From contig NZ_CP090207.1 in assembly GCF_021397715.1 (NCBI RefSeq), positions 3,844,001-3,908,000 on the forward strand: DNA of 64,000 bases, written 5' to 3'. Below the pieces are notes generated by a model. That model did no database searches. It saw nothing but the letters and a program-made list of their open reading frames with translations, and had not been told where the DNA came from. This document shows positions 1 to 7,930 of this stretch, in pieces. The translations under genes were made by a program, and so were the position numbers. This DNA is from Pantoea agglomerans. GTDB lineage: Bacteria; Pseudomonadota; Gammaproteobacteria; Enterobacterales; Enterobacteriaceae. Position 1 is the first letter of the stretch. The number at the start of each line of letters is the position of its first letter.

Positions 1-175
1 CGCCTCGCCGTCCGCGCGGCGGGCACCGTTTGCCCGTCGTCTCTCACTTCTCCCCCAGCCGATAACCCGGACGACAGACAATTTGTCAGACCGCGATCAC
101 CGCCAGCAGAGTTAAACCGGCTTTTTTTCACCTGCTACACTCCAGACAAACATCACACAAAGGCGAACCTTCACT

Positions 176-1039
176 ATGTCGGAAAATGCATATCAGCCCG
201 CAAAAGTCTGGAACTGGGACCCTGAAGCAAAGGGCAACGGCGCGAAAACCAATCGTCCGTTCGCTGGCCCTACCCATGAAAAAGCGTTGCCGGTCGGCAA
301 GCACCCTTTGCAGCTCTATTCGCTCGGCACCCCGAACGGCCAGAAAGTGACTATCCTGCTGGAAGAGCTGCTGGCGCTGAACGTGATTGATGCCGAATAT
401 GATGCCTGGCTGATCCGCATTGGCGAAGGCGATCAGTTCTCCAGTGGTTTTGTTGAAGTGAATCCCAACTCCAAAATTCCGGCGCTGAGTGACCACTCCG
501 CCACGCCGCCGATTCGGGTATTCGAGTCGGGCAATATCCTGCTCTATCTGGCGGAAAAGTTTGGCTACTTCCTGCCAAAAGATCTGGCTCAACGCACCGA
601 AACGCTGAACTGGCTGTTCTGGCTGCAAGGCTCCGCGCCTTATCTGGGCGGCGGTTTCGGCCATTTCTATCACTATGCGCCAGAGAAAATTGAATACGCT
701 ATCAACCGCTTTACCCTGGAAGCCAAACGTCAGCTCGACGTGCTGGATCGCCAGCTGGCGGACCATCGCTACCTCGCCGGTGACGATTACACCATCGCCG
801 ACATCGCGACCTGGCCGTGGTACGGCAATCTGGTGCTGAACGACCAGTATGGTGGCGCTGAGTTCCTCGATGTGCAGTCCTATAAAAATGTGGTGCGTTG
901 GGCGAAAGAGATTGCCCAGCGACCTGCCGTGATCCGTGGCCGCAAGGTTAACCGTGTGATGGGCGACCCGGCCGATCAGCTGCATGAGCGTCATGATGCA
1001 TCTGACTTTGATACCCAGACCCAGGATAAAAAAGCTTAA
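176..1039 (+). CDS. yghU: YghU-type glutathione transferase / disulfide-bond oxidoreductase
   Basis: The 287-residue protein matches the YghU/YfcG (Nu-class) glutathione transferase family in length and layout. A long N-terminal extension (residues 1-45, NWDPEAKG region) precedes the thioredoxin-like domain, where LYSLGTPNGQKVTILLEEL holds the N-terminal helix and the NSKIPAL cis-proline segment. The all-helical C-terminal domain begins near residue 135, and its GDDYTIADIATWPW stretch is the usual GST fold motif. These enzymes bind two glutathione molecules and reduce disulfides in the cytoplasm. The ATG at 176 follows AAGGCGAACC, a modest ribosome site. A DUF1330 gene starts 11 bases after the stop and is probably co-transcribed. 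The in vivo substrate is unknown even for the E. coli protein. Confidence 0.93.
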   Translation: MSENAYQPAKVWNWDPEAKGNGAKTNRPFAGPTHEKALPVGKHPLQLYSLGTPNGQKVTILLEELLALNVIDAEYDAWLIRIGEGDQFSSGFVEVNPNSKIPALSDHSATPPIRVFESGNILLYLAEKFGYFLPKDLAQRTETLNWLFWLQGSAPYLGGGFGHFYHYAPEKIEYAINRFTLEAKRQLDVLDRQLADHRYLAGDDYTIADIATWPWYGNLVLNDQYGGAEFLDVQSYKNVVRWAKEIAQRPAVIRGRKVNRVMGDPADQLHERHDASDFDTQTQDKKA

Positions 1040-1050
1040 GGAGACACCCT

Positions 1051-1344
1051 GTGAGTGCTTACGTCGTATTTATTCGTGATAACACCCTGAACGATGATGA
1101 AATGGCGATCTACGCCGAGAAAGCGGGCCAGGCACGCGGCGATCATCCGATCACTCCGCTGGCTTTTTATGGCGAGCTGGAAACGCTGGAAGGTCAGGAA
1201 GCAGAAGGCGTGGTGATTCTGGAATTTCCAACCCGCGAAGCGGCACACGCCTGGTATGACAGCCCGGAATATCAGGCAGCCAAAGTGCATCGCCTGAAAG
1301 GGGCCAACTACCGCGCGATCCTGGTTCAGGGCGTCGAGAAATAA
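1051..1344 (+). CDS. DUF1330 small protein
   Basis: A 97-residue protein starting at GTG 1051, with AAGGAGA six bases ahead of it. It has the ferredoxin-like alpha/beta pattern of the DUF1330 family: an N-terminal YVVFIRD strand, a central GELETLEG turn, EGVVILEFPTREAAHAWYDSPEYQ, and a C-terminal LVQGV strand. The AAHAWYDSPEYQ helix is the family hallmark. DUF1330 proteins resemble monooxygenase or EthD-like dimeric barrels, but no reaction is established. The 11-base spacing after yghU argues for one transcript and possibly a shared detoxification role (inference). Confidence 0.85.
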   Translation: MSAYVVFIRDNTLNDDEMAIYAEKAGQARGDHPITPLAFYGELETLEGQEAEGVVILEFPTREAAHAWYDSPEYQAAKVHRLKGANYRAILVQGVEK

Positions 1345-1367
1345 AAAAGGGACGCCGTCGCGTCCCT
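1343..1367 (-). terminator. Rho-independent terminator of the YncE-like gene
   Basis: An 8-bp stem AGGGACGC/GCGTCCCT with loop CGTC is followed, on the minus strand, by a run of six T. It lies about 35 bases after the stop of the minus-strand gene ending at 1403. On the plus strand there is no T-run, so it does not look like a terminator for the DUF1330 gene. Confidence 0.8.
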
Positions 1368-1402
1368 GAATATGCAGGCGGCAACGCTGCCGCCTGCATC
1401 CG

Positions 1403-2497
1403 TTACTCCAGTCCGATCCGTACCACGCTGTCCAGCCCCTGACTGCTGTGATCCGGGTTAAAGCCCTGTTTCACCGTGACATACAGTGTCTGACCATCAG
1501 GCGACACCAGCAGACTGTTGGGATGGCCGTCAAACGACCAGCTATTTTTCACTGCATAGGTGGTGCCATCCAGCTGCAGCACTTTCTTCGACTCACGCTG
1601 ACTGATGTAGATCTCATTGCGCTTGCCGTTGAATTTAATTCCCAGCGAATCCCCCAGATCAAGCCGCTTAATCACCTTACCGCTGCGCTCATCGAACACC
1701 AGCGTATTTTTTGCCTTTGAATTATCGGTGACAAACAGCCGGCCGGTCGCCGGATCTTCCGCCATATTGAGGAACAGATACTCTTTGCCGTCACCTGCGG
1801 TCAGCCGCTGTTCAATTTTGTTATTCCGCGGATTGATCACCAGGATTTCACCACTGCCGTTGGCGGCATAAATTCTATCGCTGACCGGGGAATAGATGAT
1901 GCCGGTGACCCATTTTCCGGCATTTTTGATGCGGGTTTTCAGCGTCAGGGTTTTTGCATCGACCACCCAGATGAGACCGGGATCGCCTACGCCGCCGACA
2001 TACAGCAGCCCATCGTGCAGGAAAACTTCCCGCGTCCCGAACGGCAACCCTTTTTCATTTTTCTCACTGAACATCAGGCGCTTCAGCACCTTACCGCTTT
2101 CCGGATCGATTTGTGAGATGCCGCCATCGAGCGAATTGGTGGTGTAGAGCGCGCTGCCGTCGGGTGCGCTAATCAGACCGAAGTTTTTCAGGTCGTAATG
2201 CCCTTCGCCGGTGGTCTTCAGGGTCGTGGCATCCAGCCGATAAATCATGCCGCCGCTGACCTCTTTGAAGCCCTGCGCGCTGGCCACATAGAGTGCATTT
2301 TTGGCGGGCAGATAAGCCATTTCGTACAGGCCTTCACCCAGTTCGCGTTGCGTCAGTTTGCCCTGACCTGAGGTTTCCAGCGTGACAGGCGTGCTGGTGT
2401 CTGCTTTTCGCGCCGGGAACTGACAGGCCGTCAGGCTGAACGTGGTGGCAATCGCCAGAACGAGTGCCGCTTTACGCGGGCTGAACAAGGTTTTCAT
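1403..2497 (-). CDS. YncE-like beta-propeller lipoprotein
   Basis: This 364-residue protein begins with a lipoprotein signal peptide: a basic start, a hydrophobic core, and the lipobox LTAC followed by Q near residue 25. It continues as a seven-bladed YVTN/YncE-type propeller, with repeats such as LYVASAQG, LYTTNSLDG, LYVGGVGD, IYAANGSG, LFVTDNSK, IYISQRESK and LYVTVKQG. E. coli YncE is a periplasmic, iron-regulated DNA- or ligand-binding propeller of unclear role. A second paralog lies at 40012-41064 and is closer to YncE proper, so I leave the symbol blank here. A Fur-like box lies 68 bases upstream, which suggests induction by iron limitation. It stands alone between a terminator and the LysR gene. 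Confidence 0.85.
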   Translation of the reverse strand: MKTLFSPRKAALVLAIATTFSLTACQFPARKADTSTPVTLETSGQGKLTQRELGEGLYEMAYLPAKNALYVASAQGFKEVSGGMIYRLDATTLKTTGEGHYDLKNFGLISAPDGSALYTTNSLDGGISQIDPESGKVLKRLMFSEKNEKGLPFGTREVFLHDGLLYVGGVGDPGLIWVVDAKTLTLKTRIKNAGKWVTGIIYSPVSDRIYAANGSGEILVINPRNNKIEQRLTAGDGKEYLFLNMAEDPATGRLFVTDNSKAKNTLVFDERSGKVIKRLDLGDSLGIKFNGKRNEIYISQRESKKVLQLDGTTYAVKNSWSFDGHPNSLLVSPDGQTLYVTVKQGFNPDHSSQGLDSVVRIGLE

Positions 2498-2564
2498 TCT
2501 TAACTCCAGTAAGAGGCGAACGGCTTCCGTCAGACCGCGGCGCGGCGGGAAGGCTCAGAACAAA

Positions 2565-2583
2565 AAGAATGAGAATCATACGC
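2565..2583. promoter_or_regulatory. Fur-like box upstream of YncE-like lipoprotein
   Basis: The core AATGAGAATCAT matches 11 of 12 bases of the Fur-box core AATGATAATCAT. The full 19-mer matches 13 of 19. It lies 68 bases before the start codon at 2497, a normal repressor position. Confidence 0.6.
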
Positions 2584-2672
2584 ATTAGAAAAAAAGATGT
2601 AAACGCAGCGGCACTACCGTCGCCATTGCGGATTTTGCACTGTATGCCGGTAGCGGGTCCGCCATCGCAGCG

Positions 2673-3614
2673 TCACGCTCCGACCGGCAGCAGTTGCTGT
2701 TGCAGAAACGCGACGAAGGCGCTGATGCGCGCAGGCAGCTGGCGTTGCGCCTGCCAGACCGCGAAAATATCGCCATCTGGTGCCTGCCAGTCTGGCAGCA
2801 CCGGCAGCAGATCGCCCGCATCAATGCTGTGCTGCGCATCCCACCACGAACGCAGCAGAATGCCGTGTCCATCCATCGCCAGCCGCATCGCCACTTCACC
2901 ATCATTGGTCACCAGGCTGCCGCGCACTTTCTGGCTGAGGCTCTGCTCACCGCACGTCAGCCGCCACAGAGTGAAATCGCTGTCGTGCTGGCGCAGCAGA
3001 ATACAGTTGTGCTGCGCCAGATCGCGTACCGTCTCTGGCAGGCCGTGTCGGGCAGCGTAGGCCGGAGAGCAGCAGAGAATGCGCGGATTGGTGCGGAGCT
3101 TTCGCGCCACCAGCCGCGAGTCGGGCGGTTCGCCGACCCGGATATCAATGTCCATGTGCGCATCGAGAAAATTGAGCGGCTGACTGGTGAGCTGCAGTGA
3201 CAGTGAGAGTTGCGGATGCAGCGCGGCAAACGCCGACACGCAGGGAGCGATATGGCGACGGCCAAATCCAAACGAGGCGTTAATGTTGAGCGTGCCGCGC
3301 AGCTGCGCCGTCTCGCCGCTCACCGCCTCTTCCAGCGCCGCCAGCTGATCCAGCAACGGACGCGCGCCCGCCAGATAACGGCGTCCTTCCGGCGTCAGCT
3401 CCAGCCGTCGGGTGGTGCGACGCAGCAGCTGTACTCCGAGCCGCTGCTCCAGCTGGCTCAGTCGTTTACTGACGGCAGCCAGCGATAGCCCGAGTTCACG
3501 GGCGGCGGCGGTCAGGCTGTCCAGCGCGGCAAGCCGCACGAAGAAAGCCAGGTCGTCGGTTGAGGTGCGGGATTCTCTACTTTGATTCAACACTGGATTG
3601 CGTTTCAGGCTCAT
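2673..3614 (-). CDS. LysR-family regulator, divergent from the malate/tartrate dehydrogenase
   Basis: A 313-residue LysR-type regulator. The winged-helix domain starts unusually late (residue 20, DDLAFFVRLAALDSLTAAA), with recognition helix LSLAAVSKRLSQLEQRLGVQLL and the typical RTTRRLELTPEGRRYL wing. The C-terminal half is a co-inducer domain. The start at 3614 is preceded by GGGGAAA. It is divergent from the dehydrogenase gene with 64 bases between the two starts. This is the same arrangement as dmlR-dmlA in E. coli, where the LysR protein activates D-malate use. The DmlR assignment rests on context and is therefore tentative. Confidence 0.8.
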   Translation of the reverse strand: MSLKRNPVLNQSRESRTSTDDLAFFVRLAALDSLTAAARELGLSLAAVSKRLSQLEQRLGVQLLRRTTRRLELTPEGRRYLAGARPLLDQLAALEEAVSGETAQLRGTLNINASFGFGRRHIAPCVSAFAALHPQLSLSLQLTSQPLNFLDAHMDIDIRVGEPPDSRLVARKLRTNPRILCCSPAYAARHGLPETVRDLAQHNCILLRQHDSDFTLWRLTCGEQSLSQKVRGSLVTNDGEVAMRLAMDGHGILLRSWWDAQHSIDAGDLLPVLPDWQAPDGDIFAVWQAQRQLPARISAFVAFLQQQLLPVGA

Positions 3615-3635
3615 TATTTCCCCGGAATCGACAGT

Positions 3636-3641
3636 TATACT
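3636..3641 (+). promoter_or_regulatory. Probable -10 of the dehydrogenase promoter
   Basis: TATACT lies 38 bases before the GTG start. No good -35 is visible, as expected for a LysR-activated promoter in a 64-base divergent region. Confidence 0.4.
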
Positions 3642-3678
3642 GCGTACACAATTCGAACATCAACCGGAAAGGTGCCCT

Positions 3679-4749
3679 GTGACTGACAAAATCCATCGTA
3701 TTGCCGTAATTCCTGGCGACGGTATCGGCAAAGAAGTGATGCCGGAAGGCATCCGCGTGATGAATGCGGCGGCGGAAAAATTCAATATTCCGCTGCGCTG
3801 GGAGTGGTTTGATTATGCCAGCGCCGACTACTGGCAGCAGCATGGCAAGATGCTGCCCGACGACTGGTTTCCGCAGCTGAAAGCGTTTGATGCCATCTAC
3901 TTTGGCGCGGTCGGCTGGCCGGAGGTGGTGCCTGACCACGTTTCGCTGTGGGGATCGCTGTTGCAGTTCCGCCGCGAGTTCGATCAATACGTCAATCTGC
4001 GTCCGGTGCGCCTGATGCCGGGCGTTAAAGCGCCGCTGGCCAACCGTCAGCCGGGTGATATCGACTTCTATGTGGTGCGCGAAAATACCGAAGGTGAATA
4101 CTCCAGCGTCGGCGGCACTATGTTCCCCGGCACCGATCGCGAGGTGGTGATCCAGGAGACGGTGATGACCCGCACCGGGGTCGATCGCATCCTGAAATTT
4201 GCTTACCAGCTGGCGCAGAGCCGCCCGAAAAAACACCTGACCTCCGCCACCAAATCGAACGGCATTGCCATCACTATGCCTTACTGGGATAGCCGGGTTG
4301 AGGCGATGGCCGGTCAGTTCCCCGAGGTTCGCGTCGATAAGTATCACATCGATATTCTCACCGCTAATTTCGTGCTGCATCCGGACTGGTTTGATGTGGT
4401 GGTCGCCAGCAACCTGTTTGGCGATATCCTCTCCGATCTCGGTCCGGCCTGTACCGGCACCATCGGTATCGCGCCGTCGGCCAATATCAACCCGGAAGGC
4501 CACTTCCCGAGCCTGTTTGAACCGGTACACGGGTCCGCGCCGGATATCGCCGGTAAAGGCATCGCCAACCCGATTGGGCAGATCTGGTGCGGGGCAATGA
4601 TGCTGGAGCATCTGGGCTACAAGGCGGCGGGTGACGCGGTGTTAGACGCGATTGAACGCACGCTGGCCGCCGGTGAGCATCTGACGCGCGATCTCGGCGG
4701 CAGCGCCAGCACCGAACAGCTCGGCAGTGCCATCGCCGCCGCGCTGTGA
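3679..4749 (+). CDS. dmlA: D-malate / tartrate dehydrogenase (decarboxylating), TtuC/DmlA family
   Basis: A 356-residue member of the isocitrate/isopropylmalate dehydrogenase family. IAVIPGDGIGKEV is the nucleotide-binding start. The substrate loop contains RRE and NLRPVRL. VVRENTEGEYSSVGG carries the catalytic Tyr region, DILTANFVLHPDWFDVVVASNLFGDILSDL the metal-binding aspartates, and EPVHGSAPDIAGKGIANP the NAD-binding loop. The Glu-Phe-Asp-Gln-Tyr stretch after RRE fits the tartrate/D-malate branch better than LeuB. The frame is open 27 codons further upstream, but GTG 3679 has GGAAAGG six bases ahead and matches the family N-terminus. Expected reaction: D-malate + NAD to pyruvate + CO2, or related chemistry on tartrate. 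Confidence 0.85.
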   Translation: MTDKIHRIAVIPGDGIGKEVMPEGIRVMNAAAEKFNIPLRWEWFDYASADYWQQHGKMLPDDWFPQLKAFDAIYFGAVGWPEVVPDHVSLWGSLLQFRREFDQYVNLRPVRLMPGVKAPLANRQPGDIDFYVVRENTEGEYSSVGGTMFPGTDREVVIQETVMTRTGVDRILKFAYQLAQSRPKKHLTSATKSNGIAITMPYWDSRVEAMAGQFPEVRVDKYHIDILTANFVLHPDWFDVVVASNLFGDILSDLGPACTGTIGIAPSANINPEGHFPSLFEPVHGSAPDIAGKGIANPIGQIWCGAMMLEHLGYKAAGDAVLDAIERTLAAGEHLTRDLGGSASTEQLGSAIAAAL

Positions 4750-4750
4750 G

Positions 4751-6085
4751 TTAGTCCGGCAGTTGCACCACGCTGTCGGGATGCCAGCCTGGCGGTAACG
4801 GCTCCGGCCGCACGATCGCCAGGTTGTGCAGTTGCAGGTTCTCCACGCCGCGCGCAAACAGTCCCGGCAGACCGCCGGGATAGCGCTCTACGCCAAAGGC
4901 TTCGCCGGTTTTCGGATCGAGCTTATAGGCGTTATCCAGCCCCATGCCGGTCGGTGAATCGGGATTACACGGCGGCCGGATGTCATACTGACCCTGCGCC
5001 ACCTGCGCCACGCTTTGCCGCAGCTGCACCTGGCTGATTAGCACATCGCGGATCCAGCCCGGCTGCGCTGCATGCAGGTTAATCGCCCCTTCAGCTACGC
5101 CCGTCAGATTACTGAACTGCACCTGCTCCACGATACCGGGCGCAATCGCCGGATCGCGACTCCGCACCGAGATAAACAGCGGGTCGGCTTTACCCCAGTG
5201 GCACGGCGGCGCATGGTGACAGGCAAAAGTGAGATTGCTGAACAGCAGACGCCGCATCGCCCCGCCGTCGCGTGACAGAATGCCAATCGCCCGATTGGAA
5301 TCGAAAATGGTGCAGCCGGTCACCGTCACATCCTCCACATCATCCCAGGTTTCGGTGCCGATCTTAAAGGCGCAGCTGTAACTGCGCAGCAGGCAGTTGG
5401 TGATCATAATCTGCCGCGCCGGACGCCGCAGCGCCGCAGGCTTGTGGGTGGTCTTGATGCAGATAGCATCATCGGCGGCGCTGAGGTAGCTGTTACTGAC
5501 AAACACCGCTTCGCAGCTGTCGATATCGAGCGCATCAGTGTTCGGCATGGTCATGGCGTTGTCGATGGTGAGATGATCGATATGCACATGGCGGCAGCTC
5601 ACCAGATGCACCGTCCACATCGGGGCCTGCACGATGGTGAAATCTTCCAGCCTCACCTGCTCACAATCTTCAAAAACGAGGATACGCGGGCGGTCGGCAC
5701 GCGGCAGACGATAGCCCTGCTCATCACGTTCGGCGGCAAACCAGGCTTCGCCATCGCCATCAATGCGACCGGTGCCGCTGATAGTAATATTGCGCTGGCC
5801 CAGGGCGTAGAGCAGCACGTTGTGTGACTTCTCGGCGCTGCTCAGCGCCTGTACCGGCTGATAATCGGCCAGCCGCTGGCTGGCGATTAACACCGCACCC
5901 GCTTCGAGGTGCAGTTCAAAATCAGAGGGCAGCGTCAGACAGCCGCTGCGATAACGTCCGGCAGGCAGCGTCAGGCGGCCACCACCGGCCGCGGCAATCT
6001 GATCCATAGCGCGTTGCAGCCGCGCGGTATCCAGCGTTTCGCCGTCGGCGGCAGGATGAAAATCGGCAAGGGAAAGGTGCATCAT
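4751..6085 (-). CDS. Cytoplasmic GH28-like (polygalacturonase-fold) hydrolase
   Basis: This 444-residue protein has no signal peptide, so it should act inside the cell on imported oligosaccharides. It has the right-handed beta-helix repeats of glycoside hydrolase family 28. The PNTDALDID motif (N182, D184) and SAADDAICIK motif (D205, D206) hold the conserved catalytic aspartates. The usual GHG is replaced by a segment reading YSCAFKIGTE, and the RIK motif by LSRDGG, so specificity may differ from true polygalacturonases. The ATG at 6085 (followed by a second ATG) has GGGAGA upstream and matches the family start; a longer frame reaches 6157. It is the last gene of the ABC-transporter operon, 100 bases after the permease, and its stop is one base from the convergent dehydrogenase gene. 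Confidence 0.8.
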   Translation of the reverse strand: MMHLSLADFHPAADGETLDTARLQRAMDQIAAAGGGRLTLPAGRYRSGCLTLPSDFELHLEAGAVLIASQRLADYQPVQALSSAEKSHNVLLYALGQRNITISGTGRIDGDGEAWFAAERDEQGYRLPRADRPRILVFEDCEQVRLEDFTIVQAPMWTVHLVSCRHVHIDHLTIDNAMTMPNTDALDIDSCEAVFVSNSYLSAADDAICIKTTHKPAALRRPARQIMITNCLLRSYSCAFKIGTETWDDVEDVTVTGCTIFDSNRAIGILSRDGGAMRRLLFSNLTFACHHAPPCHWGKADPLFISVRSRDPAIAPGIVEQVQFSNLTGVAEGAINLHAAQPGWIRDVLISQVQLRQSVAQVAQGQYDIRPPCNPDSPTGMGLDNAYKLDPKTGEAFGVERYPGGLPGLFARGVENLQLHNLAIVRPEPLPPGWHPDSVVQLPD

Positions 6086-6185
6086 GCGTCTCCCGCAGGA
6101 TTGAGGAGGAGGAATTGCAGCACGTTGCGGCGCAGTAAACCTTTGTCTGGTCGCCATTGCACCGTTCCGTGCCGACGCTCACAAA

Positions 6186-7001
6186 TTACTTCACGGCACC
6201 TTCGGTCACACCGCTGATAAATTTGCGCTGGAAAATCAGGAACACCGCCACCAGCGGCATAATCACAATCATCGCGCCCGCCATCAGCACCGGAATGTCG
6301 ATGGTGTTTTTATTCTGAAAGAACATCATGCCAATCGGCAGGGTACGCAGCTCATCTTTGTTGACCAGAATCAGCGGGATCAGGAACTCGTTCCAGGTCC
6401 AGATAAACAGCAGCAGACCCAGCGTGGAGAGCGTTGGCCAGATCGCCGGAACCAGGATGCCCCACAAAATTTTGACCCGCGAAGCCCCATCCATCACCGC
6501 CGCTTCCACCAGCTCTTTCGGCACCTGCTGAAAGGCACTGGCGATCATCAGGGTGGTAAAGGGTAGCGACAGCGCAATCTGCGGCAGGATCAGCGCCAGA
6601 TAGGTGTTGGTCAGCCCCATCCAGCGCAGCTCGTGATAGAGCGGGATGATAAACGCCTCGCTCGGCAGCACCATGCCCAGCGCCAGCATCGCCGCGATCG
6701 CCTTTTTACCGGGGATCTTCAACCAGGCAAAGCCAAATCCGGCCAGAATCCCCAGCAGCACGCTGCACAGCACCACCGGGATCACCACCAGCACCGAGTT
6801 GAGGAAGTAGACGTTAAAATGTCCCTGCTGCCAGGCGGTGAGATAGTTTTTAAAATTAAGCGAGGCGGGCAGCGTGAAGACGCCCTGAAACAGCTCCATC
6901 TGGGTTTTGAACGAGGTCATCAGCGCCATCAGAAACGGCAGAATGGTCATCAGCGCCACGATCCAGATCAGCGCGCGTGAAATCACCGGCGTACTACGCA
7001 T
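6186..7001 (-). CDS. Carbohydrate ABC transporter permease (MalG/UgpE type)
   Basis: A 271-residue inner-membrane protein with six predicted hydrophobic segments (first at residues 8-30, last at 240-262). The EAA loop reads EAAVMDGASRVKILWGILVPAIWP (residues 166-189), the docking site for the ATPase. This belongs to the MalG/CUT1 subfamily for oligosaccharides and related polyols. Its ATG overlaps the stop of the upstream permease gene by one base (TGATG), indicating translational coupling. The substrate cannot be read from the sequence; neighbours suggest an oligosaccharide with uronic or amino sugar. Confidence 0.88.
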   Translation of the reverse strand: MRSTPVISRALIWIVALMTILPFLMALMTSFKTQMELFQGVFTLPASLNFKNYLTAWQQGHFNVYFLNSVLVVIPVVLCSVLLGILAGFGFAWLKIPGKKAIAAMLALGMVLPSEAFIIPLYHELRWMGLTNTYLALILPQIALSLPFTTLMIASAFQQVPKELVEAAVMDGASRVKILWGILVPAIWPTLSTLGLLLFIWTWNEFLIPLILVNKDELRTLPIGMMFFQNKNTIDIPVLMAGAMIVIMPLVAVFLIFQRKFISGVTEGAVK

Positions 7002-7873
7002 CAGTACCGCTCCTTTAAGGCCAGGTGAATCAGGTAGTTAATCCCTAATACAATCAGCATACTGAACACCGCCACCGACGAGGCATAACCAAAGTAGTGC
7101 AGGTCAAACCCCTGCTTGTACATAAAGATATTGGTCACCATGGTCGACGTACCCGGTCCGCCCTGCGTCATGACATAGACCAGGTCAAAGGCTTTCAGGC
7201 TGGCGATCACCGTCAGCAACAGGGCAATCCGCACCTCAGGCCGCAGGCCTGGCAGGGTAATGCGCATAAACTTCTGGCGACGCGACGAGCCATCCAGATC
7301 GGCCGCTTCCAGCAGCGAAGGGTCCATTCGTTGCAGGCCCGCCATAAACAGCACCAGACAGAAACCGAAGAAGTACCAGGTGGCGACCAACCCGACCGCC
7401 GGCAGCGCCCAGGTAAAATCGCCGAGCCACGACATCGCCAGCTGCGGCAAACCGATAGCCCGCAGTAGCTGATCGATCGGGCCAAACGCCGGGTTATAGA
7501 GCCAGCGCCATACCACGCCCAGCACCGCCATCGGCATGATATAGGGCAGGAAGAAGAGGATGCGCAGCACGCTGCGTTCGCTGTTGTTGCGGGTGTCATA
7601 CAAAAAGCTACACAGCAGCAGACCGATGCTAATCGGCAACAGGGTGTAGAACAGCATCAGGATGGCGTTATTGCCCAGCGCGATCCAGAACACCGGATCG
7701 CTGAACATCCGCAGATAGTTGCTGACGCCGCTGAACACCGGCAGCGAGGTGCCGTCCCATTCGGTGAAGCTGATGCCGAGCGAGGCCAGCAGCGGCAACA
7801 GCAGAAACACCGCATAGACCAGCACCGCCGGCAGAACATAGAGAAAATTACGCCAACCGCTTAAATTCAACAT
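7001..7873 (-). CDS. Carbohydrate ABC transporter permease (MalF/UgpA type)
   Basis: A 290-residue inner-membrane permease, with hydrophobic segments beginning LYVLPAVLVYAVFLLLPLLA. The EAA loop reads LLEAADLDGSSRRQKFMRITLPGLRP (residues 187-212). Short MalF-type proteins without the large periplasmic loop are typical of CUT1 systems for sugars other than maltose. It pairs with the following MalG-type permease, with overlapping stop and start. It lies 57 bases after the binding-protein gene, and that gap holds a strong stem-loop. The ribosome site before ATG 7873 is weak, which suggests low expression relative to the binding protein. Confidence 0.88.
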   Translation of the reverse strand: MLNLSGWRNFLYVLPAVLVYAVFLLLPLLASLGISFTEWDGTSLPVFSGVSNYLRMFSDPVFWIALGNNAILMLFYTLLPISIGLLLCSFLYDTRNNSERSVLRILFFLPYIMPMAVLGVVWRWLYNPAFGPIDQLLRAIGLPQLAMSWLGDFTWALPAVGLVATWYFFGFCLVLFMAGLQRMDPSLLEAADLDGSSRRQKFMRITLPGLRPEVRIALLLTVIASLKAFDLVYVMTQGGPGTSTMVTNIFMYKQGFDLHYFGYASSVAVFSMLIVLGINYLIHLALKERY

Positions 7874-7903
7874 AACCGTACTCGTGGCTCAGAACGACGC
7901 TCA

Positions 7904-7924
7904 GGCCCGGCGGTGCGCCGGGCC
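7904..7924. promoter_or_regulatory. Intercistronic stem-loop between binding protein and permease genes
   Basis: A perfect 8-bp GC stem GGCCCGGC/GCCGGGCC with loop GGTGC and no T-run. In malE-malF and similar operons such hairpins stabilise the upstream mRNA and lower permease expression; the same role is inferred here. Confidence 0.6.
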
Positions 7925-7930
7925 ACCGGC

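Noticed and set aside
128..994. 288-codon open frame on the minus strand opposite yghU
   Set aside because: Antisense shadow of a clear family member; composition rich in Arg, Gln and His, no ribosome site, no recognisable domain.
3577..4611. 344-codon open frame opposite the malate/tartrate dehydrogenase
   Set aside because: Shadow frame: the plus-strand protein has all family motifs.
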